Shown here: piece by piece, positions 42,732-50,609 of the stretch
Layout: each line of letters begins with the position of its first letter
Position numbering within the stretch: position 1 is the first letter of the stretch
Assembly: GCF_002056295.1 (NCBI RefSeq)
Contig: NZ_CP020100.1
Location: forward strand, 566,001 to 630,000
Direction: 5' to 3'
DNA: 64,000 nucleotides
DNA from: Halopseudomonas phragmitis
GTDB taxonomy: Bacteria > Pseudomonadota > Gammaproteobacteria > Pseudomonadales > Pseudomonadaceae
Translations under genes and position numbers: made by a program
The notes under the pieces: generated by a model
What the model was told of the DNA's origin: nothing
Databases searched by the model: none
The model's input: the letters and a program-made list of their open reading frames with translations, nothing else

Positions 42732-43463
42732 TCAGCTGCCGCGCATCATGCGGTTGCCGACCGTTGACAGATCGTCGGCGGCTTTCATCATTTTTACCTG
42801 GGTCTCGAACAGCCGGTTCAGGCTCATGGTCGATACCAGTTGCTCAATCGCCGACACGTTGCTCGACTCCAGATGACCGGAGACCAGCACCACGCCATCA
42901 TTCAGTTCTGCCGGCTGGCCGTCCTGGCTGGCGAGCAGCCCATCGAGCCGCTTGCTCAGGGCTTCGGCCGGCAGATCGACCAGCTTGATCCGCCCCGCTT
43001 CCAGGGTCAGGAAGTCGCCACGCGGCATGACCGAAATCACCCCGTCGCTGCCGATGTTGATACTGTCGTATTCGGGCAGCACGATCGGCCCGTCCTCGCC
43101 CAGCACCGGCCGGCCATTGACGGTCAGGCGCATCTCGGCGTCGACCTGCAAGCTGCCATGGCGGGTATAGGCCTCGCTGCCGTCGGCGGCTTCCACGGCG
43201 ATCAGGCCATGGCCCTGAATCGCCACGTCCAGCGGTCGACCGGTCGCCATCAACGTGCCCGGGCGCAGATCGACACCGGAGTTTCTGACCACCGCCAGAT
43301 GCCGGCTGTCATAGCCATAGCCTTGCACTGCAACAGCCTGCGCGGCCTCCAGGTCAGCCCGAAAACCCGGGGTGTTGACGTTGGCCAGGTTGTTGGCCTG
43401 CACCTGCAGCGACAGCATGCTGCGGCTGGCGGCGGTCATTGCGGTATAACCCAAACGGTCCAT
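42732..43463 (-). CDS. flgF: Proximal rod protein FlgF
   Basis: 243 aa. N-terminus MDRLGYTAMTAASRSMLSLQVQANNLANVNTPGFRADLEAAQ shows the NNLANVNTPGFRAD motif; MATGRPLDVAIQGHGLIAVEAADGSEAYTRHGSLQV is the core D1 segment of FlgF; the C-terminal helix is SNVSAIEQLVSTMSLNRLFETQVKMMKAADDLSTVGNRMMRGS. Rod subunit between FlgC and FlgG. ATG 43463, 9 bp after the flgE stop. Order flgE-flgF-flgG is the universal rod/hook order. Confidence 0.95.
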   Translation of the reverse strand: MDRLGYTAMTAASRSMLSLQVQANNLANVNTPGFRADLEAAQAVAVQGYGYDSRHLAVVRNSGVDLRPGTLMATGRPLDVAIQGHGLIAVEAADGSEAYTRHGSLQVDAEMRLTVNGRPVLGEDGPIVLPEYDSINIGSDGVISVMPRGDFLTLEAGRIKLVDLPAEALSKRLDGLLASQDGQPAELNDGVVLVSGHLESSNVSAIEQLVSTMSLNRLFETQVKMMKAADDLSTVGNRMMRGS

Positions 43464-43472
43464 GACTCAGCC

Positions 43473-44660
43473 TCAGATCGCGTTGAACAGCACCTGGGTG
43501 AGTTCCTTGTCGGTACTCAACACCTTGGAGTTGGCCTGGTAGTTGCGCTGACTTTCCATCAGCCCGACCAGTTGCTGGGTCAGATCGACGTTGGAGTTTT
43601 CCAGCGAGCCGGAGGCGATCTGGCCGTTCTGGCCGACGCCAGGAATACCGATCAACGGATCGCCAGACTCGTCGCTGGCGCTCCACTGGGTGCCGCTCTC
43701 ATTCTTCAGCCCCTGCGGATTGACGAAGTTGGCCAGCACCAACTGGCCCTGCAACATGCGCTGGCCGTTGCTATAGGTGGCGTAGATCCGGCCGTCCTTC
43801 TCGACCGCCAGCCCGGTCTGCTCACCGGCGCTGTAACCGGTGGCCCGGTTGCTGGTCACCACGAAATCGGAGCCGTACTGACTGGTGCCGCTGTAGTCGA
43901 CCTCAATGGCGATCGGGTTGGCACCCGGCACCGGGAAACCGACCGCGACGGTGCCGACCGGCCCGGTCAGGGCGCCATCGGTACCAAAGGTGATCGCCTG
44001 CGGGCCAGCAACAGCGGCGCCATCGGCGTAGTAATGGGCTTCCCAGGTATTGTCCGCGGTCTTGACGAAATACTGGGTCAGGGTGTGCTCACGGCCCAGC
44101 GAGTCGTAGATCTTGGTGGTGTAGGTTGAGTTGAAAGTGTCGGCGTTGTCCGGGTCGAACGGCGCCAGCGCCGGTACATCCTGGTTGGCGTTGAGGTTGG
44201 CGACGAAGTTCAGACTGTCGGTGGCCCGCGCCGGCAGGTTGGTGGTCTGCAACTGGATATCACCGATCCCGCCCATCTGCAGGTTGCCAGCGGCATCGAC
44301 CGGATAGCCCTGCAACCGGCTGCCGGTGGCGCTGACCACATAATTCTGGTTGTCGGTATTGAATACCCCGGCACGGGTAAACATCTGCTCGCCGCTGGTG
44401 CTGCGAGTGACGAAGAATCCGCCGCCGGAAATCCCCAGATCCAGGGTCCGCCCGGTAGCCACCAGCGTACCGTTCTGGGAAATGCTCTGGGTCTTGCCCA
44501 GCACCTCGACCCCCAGTGCCTGCGACTCGGCATAGACGCTGCCGAAGTCGGCACGCGAGGATTTAAAGCCGGTGGTGCCGGCGTTGGCAATGTTGTGGCT
44601 GATGGTCCCGAGCTGTTCGGAGACGGCGTTCAGGCCAGACAGGGCGATATTGAAACTCAT
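43473..44660 (-). CDS. flgE: Flagellar hook protein FlgE
   Basis: 395 aa, in the size range of Salmonella hook protein. N-terminus MSFNIALSGLNAVSEQLGTISHNIANAGTTGFKSSRADFGSVYA; GTLVATGRTLDLGISGGGFFVTRSTSGEQMFTRAGVFNTDNQNYVV is the D0/D1 core; TYTTKIYDSLGREHTLTQYFVKT marks the central D2 region; C-terminus GSLENSNVDLTQQLVGLMESQRNYQANSKVLSTDKELTQVLFNAI. Polymerises into the hook under control of the FliK ruler. Follows flgD by 36 bp. Confidence 0.96.
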   Translation of the reverse strand: MSFNIALSGLNAVSEQLGTISHNIANAGTTGFKSSRADFGSVYAESQALGVEVLGKTQSISQNGTLVATGRTLDLGISGGGFFVTRSTSGEQMFTRAGVFNTDNQNYVVSATGSRLQGYPVDAAGNLQMGGIGDIQLQTTNLPARATDSLNFVANLNANQDVPALAPFDPDNADTFNSTYTTKIYDSLGREHTLTQYFVKTADNTWEAHYYADGAAVAGPQAITFGTDGALTGPVGTVAVGFPVPGANPIAIEVDYSGTSQYGSDFVVTSNRATGYSAGEQTGLAVEKDGRIYATYSNGQRMLQGQLVLANFVNPQGLKNESGTQWSASDESGDPLIGIPGVGQNGQIASGSLENSNVDLTQQLVGLMESQRNYQANSKVLSTDKELTQVLFNAI

Positions 44661-44696
44661 GGGGTACTGCCTCCCGAAAAAGGTGCTTGCAAAGGA

Positions 44697-45377
44697 TTAC
44701 ATCAGCCCGGTCAGCGGCTGCCGACCAAACTCGGTGATCAAATAGAACGGCACGCTGCCGACTCCGGCGATTTCCAGTACCGGCCCTTCATCGCTGACCC
44801 GTACCTGAGCCACCGTGCCAGCCACTTCAACCTGTGGATACTCGCCGGTATCGGTCTCGACCTCGATCAGATAATGGCCGGGGCTGAGCCCCAGGGCCTG
44901 CGGATCAATCTCGAAGTTGACCGCGCCGGCAGCCTGCCCGCCCAGGCGGATCTCATGGGTCTGGCCAGTGCCATCGGTCAAGCGCACCAGGGTCTGGCCC
45001 GAAGCGTGCTGCTGGTTGATCCGGCCACTGACCACCTGATCGCTCAGTTGCAGCCGCTCGACCTGCACCTTGACCTCCTGCCCGACCAGACCGGCTGCAG
45101 TCAGGGTTTGCAGGTTGTCCATCAGGATCAGGTTGTTGCGGCTCAGCGCCGCCATGTTCTCCAGACTCTTGACCTGGGACATGGCCGAGAACTGATTAAG
45201 GAACTCGGTACCATCGAGCGGATTGGTCGGATCCTGGTTCTGGATCTGGGCGGTCATCAGGGTGATGAAGGTGTTCTCCATCTGCGCCGCATCACTGAGA
45301 TTGACCGCCTGGCGCGGTGACTCATTGCCGGCTGCCGAACTGCTGCCCGAGCCATATTGCGTATTAACCGTAGTCAT
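44697..45377 (-). CDS. flgD: Hook assembly scaffold FlgD
   Basis: 226 aa. Forms the transient cap for hook growth. The N-terminal export/cap segment MENTFITLMTAQIQNQDPTNPLDGTEFLNQFSAMSQVKSLENM is the FlgD hallmark; the following FLGD/Ig and tudor-like domain begins near LVGQEVKVQVERLQLSDQVVSGRI and continues EIRLGGQAAGAVNFEIDPQALGLSPGHYLIEVETDTG. ATG 45377 shares its A with the TGA of flgC (TGATG), so expression is coupled. Confidence 0.94.
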   Translation of the reverse strand: MTTVNTQYGSGSSSAAGNESPRQAVNLSDAAQMENTFITLMTAQIQNQDPTNPLDGTEFLNQFSAMSQVKSLENMAALSRNNLILMDNLQTLTAAGLVGQEVKVQVERLQLSDQVVSGRINQQHASGQTLVRLTDGTGQTHEIRLGGQAAGAVNFEIDPQALGLSPGHYLIEVETDTGEYPQVEVAGTVAQVRVSDEGPVLEIAGVGSVPFYLITEFGRQPLTGLM

Positions 45378-45805
45378 CAGACTTCCCCCAGTCGCAGCAG
45401 GCCCTGCTGCATGCTCTTGATCCGGTTCAACACCTCGACACTGGTCTCGAAGCTGCGCGAGGCCGACATCATGTCGGTCATTTCCTCGATACTGTTGACG
45501 TCGGGGTAATAGACATAACCCTCGGCATTGGCTAACGGGTTGCCCGGCTCATAGCGGCGCTGCGGATCACGCCCGGTGGTCACCACATCCAGCACCTGCA
45601 CATGGGCGCCGCCCATGCCGACCGGTCGGGTCAGTTCGCCGTTCTCGTAGACGGCGGCGAACACCGGCTTGCGCGCCTTGTAGACGGCATCTTCACTGCT
45701 GGCCGCCGACTCGGCGTTAGCCAGGTTGCTGGCCACGGTATTGAGTCGCACGGTCTGGGCATTCATGGCCGAGCCGGCAATGCGATAAATCGAATCGAAC
45801 GACAT
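45377..45805 (-). CDS. flgC: Proximal rod protein FlgC
   Basis: 142 aa, normal size. N-terminus MSFDSIYRIAGSAMNAQTVRLNTVASNLANAESAASSEDAVYKARKPVFAAVY has the rod motif in a slightly altered form (SNLANAESA); the C-terminus is VNSIEEMTDMMSASRSFETSVEVLNRIKSMQQGLLRLG, the FlgC tail with DVNSIEEM. Rod subunit above the MS ring. It starts 2 bp after the flgB stop and its stop overlaps flgD. Confidence 0.95.
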   Translation of the reverse strand: MSFDSIYRIAGSAMNAQTVRLNTVASNLANAESAASSEDAVYKARKPVFAAVYENGELTRPVGMGGAHVQVLDVVTTGRDPQRRYEPGNPLANAEGYVYYPDVNSIEEMTDMMSASRSFETSVEVLNRIKSMQQGLLRLGEV

Positions 45806-45807
45806 GC

Positions 45808-46173
45808 TTACTGTCCTTCTATGGCTTTTTTCAGCCCGCTGAATTTCATGGTCAGGAAGGTCAGGCTGGTCTGGAAATCCATGGCGTTACGGGAAAACTC
45901 GGCCTGCTCGACGCCCAGCTCCACGGTATTGCCATCCTGCGAGGCCTGGTGCGGCACCCGGTACTTCAGCTCCTGGGCTGACAGTCCAGCGTTCAGAGAC
46001 ATGCCCGCACCCTGCTCAAGGCGACGCATGGCGGAAGCGAAATCGATATCCCGGGCCTGAAATCCCGGCGTGCTTTCGTTGGCCAGGTTGGCCGCCAGAA
46101 TCTCGCTGCGCTGCATCCGCAGCTCCAGCGCCTGGACATGCACCCCCAATGCCTTGTCGATCTGTATACTCAC
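45808..46173 (-). CDS. flgB: Proximal rod protein FlgB (GTG start)
   Basis: 121 aa starting at GTG 46173-46171 (MSIQIDKALGVHVQALELRMQRSEILAANLANESTPGFQARDIDF), with AGGG 6-7 bp upstream; no ATG fits the conserved N-terminus. The rod motif ANLANESTPGFQARD and the C-terminal helix NTVELGVEQAEFSRNAMDFQTSLTFLTMKFSGLKKAIEG are typical. First gene of the rod/hook operon that runs to 35726. A divergent region of 109 bp separates it from flgA and holds a possible sigma54 promoter. Confidence 0.93.
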   Translation of the reverse strand: MSIQIDKALGVHVQALELRMQRSEILAANLANESTPGFQARDIDFASAMRRLEQGAGMSLNAGLSAQELKYRVPHQASQDGNTVELGVEQAEFSRNAMDFQTSLTFLTMKFSGLKKAIEGQ

Positions 46174-46222
46174 TGTCGGGCCCTGTTCAAAAGTCGTGAC
46201 GGCACACTTCCATGCGCACAAT

Positions 46223-46236
46223 GCAGGAACCATGCC
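46223..46236 (-). promoter_or_regulatory. Weak sigma54-like promoter before flgB
   Basis: Minus strand: GGCATGGTTCCTGC, GG and GC separated by 10 bases (-24/-12 spacing), -24 box CGGCAT and -12 box CTGCA versus consensus TGGCAC/TTGCA. It ends about 50 bp before the flgB GTG. Confidence 0.35.
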
Positions 46237-46282
46237 GACATCAAAATGAACAGTTAAGCAATTGAAATAAAAGGTTGTTTTA

Positions 46283-47059
46283 ATGAGTAGCAAGCCCCAC
46301 AAAGCCGCCTTTTTTCCGCTTTGCCAAACCGGCGGACAACGGTGGGGAAAAACCCTTTCCGCCTGCCTGGCGCTCCTCCTGCTGCCGATCACATCAGCCC
46401 TGGCCAACAGCGCCAGCGAGCAGATCGAGCAGGCGGTCAGCCAGTACCTGGAAGCACTGATCGAACTGGAAGCCCAGCGCCAGGGTTGGCAGGATCTCAA
46501 CCACAACCTCAACATTACGCCGCTGACCGACAGCAGCGGCTTCCCCCCCTGCTCCCAGCCCGTGCGCGTGACCCAGACCAGCGGCCAGCCGAGCCCACTC
46601 GAACGCCTGCGCCTGGAAGTCCGCTGCCCGGACAGCCCCGGCTGGAGCTTGCTGGTCAGTACCCAGCAGAACCTGTTCCTGCCGGTGCTGGTCACCGCCA
46701 CTACGGTGGATCGCGGTCAGCCCCTGGAAGCCGGACACCTGAAGTGGCAGCGCATCAACATCTCCCGCGCCCAGCGCGGTTTCATGGTCAGGGAGGATGA
46801 AGTGATCGGTTTGAGCGCCCGTCGTCGCCTGCGCACCGATCAGGTACTCAACCCCAGCTTGCTCAGCGAAGCCGCCGCAGTACGTCGTGGCCAGCAGGTA
46901 CGCATCCTAGCCCGCCAGCACGGCATTGAAGCCTCAACCCTGGGCGAAGCCCTGGCCGACGGCCAGCCCGGCGACATCATCCGGGTCCGCAACCTCAGCA
47001 GCGACAAGGTAATTCAGGCCCAGGTGCTGGGCCCGGCACTGGTGACCAGTACCTGGTAG
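46283..47059 (+). CDS. flgA: Flagellar P-ring assembly chaperone FlgA
   Basis: 258 aa. Signal peptide within residues 20-42 (GKTLSACLALLLLPITSALAN) after a 20-residue N-terminal extension. The C-terminal SAF-type domain is clear: LPVLVTATTVDRGQPLEAGHLKWQRINISRAQRGFMV, EVIGLSARRRLRTDQVLNPSLLSEAAAVRRGQQVRIL, and ALADGQPGDIIRVRNLSSDKVIQAQVLGP, as in FlgA. It assists FlgI polymerisation in the periplasm. It is divergent from flgB; the anti-sigma flgM and chaperone flgN, normally beside flgA in lateral loci, are at 57 kb instead. Confidence 0.93.
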   Translation: MSSKPHKAAFFPLCQTGGQRWGKTLSACLALLLLPITSALANSASEQIEQAVSQYLEALIELEAQRQGWQDLNHNLNITPLTDSSGFPPCSQPVRVTQTSGQPSPLERLRLEVRCPDSPGWSLLVSTQQNLFLPVLVTATTVDRGQPLEAGHLKWQRINISRAQRGFMVREDEVIGLSARRRLRTDQVLNPSLLSEAAAVRRGQQVRILARQHGIEASTLGEALADGQPGDIIRVRNLSSDKVIQAQVLGPALVTSTW

Positions 47060-47116
47060 CCCCCGGCCTGCGCGATGCTGGAATTATCTGATGGCACTGT
47101 GTTGCCGGTTGGCTCT

Positions 47117-47200
47117 GTGTCGCGCGGGCGCGCGACACTCCCAGGCGGCTGCACGGAGATGGGGGGCTGACCTGGGGAGCGTCGCGCGCCCGCGCGATGC
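47117..47200. repeat. GC-rich inverted hairpin pair in the flgA-fliC gap
   Basis: Two hairpins, 47117-47138 (perfect 10-bp arms around GG) and 47179-47200 (same sequence inverted, one mismatch), are also inverse copies of each other over about 28 bp (GTCGCGCGGGCGCGCGAC followed by CTCCCAGG-like). A BIME-like pair that may stop transcription from flgA. The rest of the 290-bp gap (47060-47349) holds the flagellin leader; no gene seen. Confidence 0.6.
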
Positions 47201-47295
47201 TGAAACCCTCCGCAGCCACGGTGTTGCCGGCCAGCCCAGGCAGTTTTCAAAACAATTTAATTAGCCACCCATCACGGTCGTCTTCCCCTCATAGC

Positions 47296-47304
47296 GGGCG
47301 ATAC
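47296..47304 (+). promoter_or_regulatory. Sigma28-like -10 element upstream of flagellin 1 (copy at 48388-48396)
   Basis: GGCGATAC (GGCGATAT upstream of the second gene) matches 6 of 8 bases of the sigma28 -10 GCCGATAA and lies in a block conserved between both flagellin genes. No TAAA -35 is found at 15 bp, so the promoter is tentative. Confidence 0.3.
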
Positions 47305-47349
47305 TTCAGCCAGCTTCCAACTCTCACTTTGCAGAAAAGGATGACCAAC

Positions 47350-48180
47350 ATGGCTCTGTCCATTCATACCAACTACTCGGCGCTGATCACTCAGTCCAGC
47401 CTGAGCAAAACCAACAGCGCCCTGGGCACCAACCAGCAGCGCCTGAGCACCGGTTTCCGCATCAACAGCGCCGCTGACGATGCCGCCGGCCTGCAGATCG
47501 CCACCCGCCTGAACGCCCAGTCGCGCGGCATGGACGTGGCCATGCGCAACACCAGCGATGCCATCTCGCTGCTGCAGACTGCCGAAGGCGCGTTCAATGA
47601 AATGACTGACATTGTTCAGCGCATGAAGGATCTGGCCACCCAGGCAGCCAACGATACCAACAGCGACGAAGACCGCACCGCTCTGGCCGCCGAGTACAAC
47701 GAGCTGGCCGATGAGCTGAACAACATCTTCGACAACACCAAGTACGCGGGTGAAAACCTGTTCGGCACCGGCAACAAGTTCGATGGTGCGGTCAATTTCC
47801 AGATTGGCGCCAGCTCCGATGAAACCCTGGCTCTGACCATCAACTTCGGCACCTTCGATCCGTCCGCCTACGATGGCAGCGAAACCCTCGCCGACGCCAC
47901 GGTTGCTGCCGCCGCAATGGATGCCCTGGAAACTACCCTGGACGACATTGGCGCGGTACGCGCTCAGTTCGGCGCCAACATCAACCGCCTGAACCACACC
48001 GCCAACAACCTGGCCAACATGCGTGACAACACCGAGATGGCCAAGGGTCGGATCATGGATGCCGACTTCGCTCGCGAAAGCGCCAACATGACCAAGAACA
48101 GCATGCTGATGCAGTCGGGCATCTCCATGCTGCGCCAGGCCGGCCAGATGCCGGGCATGGTTATGTCGTTGCTGGGCTAA
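47350..48180 (+). CDS. fliC: Lateral-type flagellin 1 (LafA-like)
   Basis: 276 aa filament protein. ATG 47350 ([36 protein letters not shown]) with AAAGGA 8 bp upstream. N- and C-terminal D0/D1 helices are complete ([68 protein letters not shown]); the variable centre (about 140-200, [41 protein letters not shown]) is very short. MALSIHTNY and MVMSLLG are the ends of lateral flagellins. It is 80-90% like its tandem neighbour, with identical N-terminal helix. Exported through the flagellar type III apparatus with FliS as chaperone. Confidence 0.93.
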   Translation: MALSIHTNYSALITQSSLSKTNSALGTNQQRLSTGFRINSAADDAAGLQIATRLNAQSRGMDVAMRNTSDAISLLQTAEGAFNEMTDIVQRMKDLATQAANDTNSDEDRTALAAEYNELADELNNIFDNTKYAGENLFGTGNKFDGAVNFQIGASSDETLALTINFGTFDPSAYDGSETLADATVAAAAMDALETTLDDIGAVRAQFGANINRLNHTANNLANMRDNTEMAKGRIMDADFARESANMTKNSMLMQSGISMLRQAGQMPGMVMSLLG

Positions 48181-48204
48181 TCAGCCGCGACAGCAGTTGC
48201 CAGC

Positions 48205-48230
48205 AACGCCCCCGCCTCGCCGGGGGCGTT
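48205..48230 (+). terminator. Intrinsic terminator after flagellin 1
   Basis: AACGCCCCCG / CGGGGGCGTT, 10-bp stem with a 6-base loop, followed by GTCCTTT. A near-identical hairpin follows flagellin 2. Confidence 0.8.
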
Positions 48231-48441
48231 GTCCTTTCCGCGTCCCGAAAAGTCTCGAGCATAAGACCCTGACAGGTGCCGCTCATCAGCTCCTAGCATA
48301 AACATATAGCGCCGCATCACAGTCAACGCTTTGTCCGCTTAAAACCATTTAATAGCCTGCCGGCGGCGGTCGCCTTCCCTTCATAGCGGGCGATATTTCA
48401 GCCAGCTTCCGTCTCTCACTTTGCAGAAAAGGATGACCAAC

Positions 48442-49281
48442 ATGGCTCTGTCCATTCATACCAACTACTCAGCGCTGATCACTCAGTCCAGCCTGAGCAA
48501 AACCAACAGCGCCCTGGGCACCAACCAGCAGCGCCTGAGCACCGGTTTCCGCATCAACAGCGCCGCTGACGATGCCGCCGGCCTGCAGATCGCTACCCGT
48601 CTGAACGCCCAGTCCCGCGGTATGGACGTGGCCATGCGCAACACCAGCGATGCCGTATCGCTGCTGCAGACCGCCGAAGGCGCGTTCAATGAAATGACTG
48701 ACATTGTTCAGCGCATGAAGGATCTGGCCACCCAGGCGGCCAACGATACCAACAGCGACGAAGACCGCACCGCTCTGCAGGCTGAGTTCGATGAACTGCA
48801 AGCCGAGCTGGTCAATATCCGCGACAACACCAAATACGCCGGTGAAAACCTGTTTGCCGCTGGCGGCAAGTTCCTCGCCCCCATGACCTTCCAGATCGGT
48901 GCCAGCAGCACTGAGCAACTGAGCCTGGATGTCAGCACCGAAGTCGGCGATCTGACCACCGCCATCACTGGCCTGGCTGCCGAAACGCTGGACGACGCCG
49001 CCAACTCAGCCACCGCCATGGACAGTCTGGAAGATGCCCTTGACGACATCGGCGCTCTGCGTGCCCAGTTCGGCGCCAACATCAACCGCCTGAACCACAC
49101 CGCCAACAACCTGGCTAACATGCGCGACAACACCGAGATGGCCAAGGGCCGGATCATGGATGCCGACTTCGCTCGCGAAAGCGCCAACATGACCAAGAAC
49201 AGCATGCTGATGCAGTCGGGCATCTCCATGCTGCGCCAGGCCGGCCAGATGCCAGGCATGGTCATGTCGCTGCTGGGCTAA
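48442..49281 (+). CDS. fliC: Lateral-type flagellin 2 (LafA-like)
   Basis: 279 aa. Tandem paralogue of flagellin 1: the first 130 residues are identical apart from one Ile/Val change (DAV/DAI at about residue 74) and the last 70 are identical; the central section differs ([78 protein letters not shown]), the usual pattern of domain-swap divergence. The copied segment also includes about 70 bp upstream (TTCAGCCAGCTTCC...TTTGCAGAAAAGGATGACCAAC) and the downstream terminator. ATG 48442 by RBS AAAGGA. Both genes thus have their own promoter region. Confidence 0.93.
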   Translation: MALSIHTNYSALITQSSLSKTNSALGTNQQRLSTGFRINSAADDAAGLQIATRLNAQSRGMDVAMRNTSDAVSLLQTAEGAFNEMTDIVQRMKDLATQAANDTNSDEDRTALQAEFDELQAELVNIRDNTKYAGENLFAAGGKFLAPMTFQIGASSTEQLSLDVSTEVGDLTTAITGLAAETLDDAANSATAMDSLEDALDDIGALRAQFGANINRLNHTANNLANMRDNTEMAKGRIMDADFARESANMTKNSMLMQSGISMLRQAGQMPGMVMSLLG

Positions 49282-49305
49282 TCAGCCACGACAGCCGTTG
49301 CCAGC

Positions 49306-49331
49306 AACGCCCCCGCCTCGTCGGGGGCGTT
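49306..49331 (+). terminator. Intrinsic terminator after flagellin 2
   Basis: Same AACGCCCCCG / CGGGGGCGTT hairpin as after flagellin 1, 24 bp after the stop. It separates the flagellins from the downstream regulator gene. Confidence 0.8.
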
Positions 49332-49531
49332 GTCGTATTCCCCTAGTCATAAATTTCCGCTATACCTGTAAACAGCCGCTCTGGCGTTCAAGCAGGATTA
49401 CCCCAGGGCTGAGCCGCTTGCCCAAAGGCCCGTGCCCGGGCTTGCATACCGCCCCCGGCAGACGCCACAATGCCGACCAATAATCAAAGTATCTGCCAAA
49501 TCAAGATCTTGAGGGCCAGATAATCCTGCCC

Positions 49532-50389
49532 ATGAATGCGCCACAAACATCTTCGACCTCACAAGAGTCGATTACACCGCTGGGCCAGTTGCTGCTGCGT
49601 ACCGGGCGCGAAGGTCGCTGCGTGTGCTTCTGCCCATCGCTGTTCCAGGTAGTGATTCGCCAGTCAGAAGTACCCGAAGAGCGAATCGAGCTTGGTTACG
49701 CCGGTAGCCGCCTGCTCGAACGTCTGCTCAAGATACCGGGAGAGGTAGTCACGCGTGAGGAGTTAATGGCCTACGCCTGGCCGGATCGGGTCGTCGGCCA
49801 GGGCAGTCTGAATCAGCAGATTTACTCGCTGCGCCAACTGTTTTGTGACGAAAAGGGCCGCGAAATCATCCAGACCCTGCCGCGCCGAGGGTACCAGTTC
49901 AACCCGCAATACATCATTCAGCAATCAACTATCGCGCCAGCACCGCCCCAACCACCGAAGCCAGGATCGGAGTTGGCACCAGGACCAACGCAGTCCTCAG
50001 CCATCACACCGCGCCGCCCCCAGCGTTACTGGCTTGCCGGCGCCCTGCTCGGCCTGGCGCTTATCGGTCTGATATTCAACTTGTGGCCCCATAGTGCGCA
50101 GCAGATTCAGGCCCAGGAGCTGAGCATTCGCGAACTGCAACATGGTCCGATACAGATTCGTCTGTTTGCCATCGACCATGCCAGTCTGGATGCGCTCGAA
50201 CCTTTGGCCAGCACACTGGCCCAGCGCCTGCCGCAGGACCACACCAGCCCGAGGCTACTGACCCTGGATTTACACGGAAGTTATTACCGGGTGCTCTGCG
50301 AGCATGGGGGAAACGCCAGTGCCCTGATGGTTCACCGCGGGCAATTTGAGCAGCTCGATATCGGCCAGCTACGCTGGTGCCAGCCTTGA
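49532..50389 (+). CDS. lafZ: Membrane-anchored winged-helix regulator, LafZ/ToxR-like
   Basis: 285 aa. N-terminal OmpR/PhoB-type winged helix, residues about 50-125: YAGSRLLERLLKIPGEVVTREELMAYAWPDRVVGQGSLNQQIYSLRQLFCDEKGREIIQTLPRRGYQF. A Pro-rich linker (about 132-160) is followed by one membrane helix (YWLAGALLGLALIGLIFNLW, about 169-188) and a periplasmic domain of about 95 residues with two Cys (YRVLCEHGG and RWCQP) that could form a disulfide. The architecture is that of ToxR/CadC, sensing outside and binding promoter DNA directly. It follows the flagellins in the same direction; in Flag-2 loci lafZ occupies this place. ATG 49532; no strong RBS (GAGGG is 16 bp upstream). Confidence 0.82.
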   Translation: MNAPQTSSTSQESITPLGQLLLRTGREGRCVCFCPSLFQVVIRQSEVPEERIELGYAGSRLLERLLKIPGEVVTREELMAYAWPDRVVGQGSLNQQIYSLRQLFCDEKGREIIQTLPRRGYQFNPQYIIQQSTIAPAPPQPPKPGSELAPGPTQSSAITPRRPQRYWLAGALLGLALIGLIFNLWPHSAQQIQAQELSIRELQHGPIQIRLFAIDHASLDALEPLASTLAQRLPQDHTSPRLLTLDLHGSYYRVLCEHGGNASALMVHRGQFEQLDIGQLRWCQP

Positions 50390-50413
50390 GCTAGGTAAGC
50401 CCTCGCGCAGCAC

Positions 50414-50577
50414 CCCATACGCCCTCATGGATGGCCACGTCGCTGCGCTCCTCGCCATGACGAGACAGTGGCAACCATCCCGCTGTGCCGATGCCACCAC
50501 ACCACTCAAATCGTCATCACGAGGCACGTAGTGCCGTGGTGATCCATACGGCCCTGTGGGCAGCTACGCGCCATGAC
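50414..50577. repeat. REP-like hairpin units between lafZ and motB
   Basis: Two units of the family seen at 21561-21889: CATACGCCCTCATGGATGGC...CTCGCCATGAC (50414-50460) and GTCATCACGAGGCACGTAGT...CGCCATGAC (50513-50577). They lie between convergent genes. The 220-bp gap (50390-50609) contains nothing else recognisable. Confidence 0.7.
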
Positions 50578-50609
50578 GCGGGTGGAGGTTGATAGCGGCT
50601 GCGTACTAT

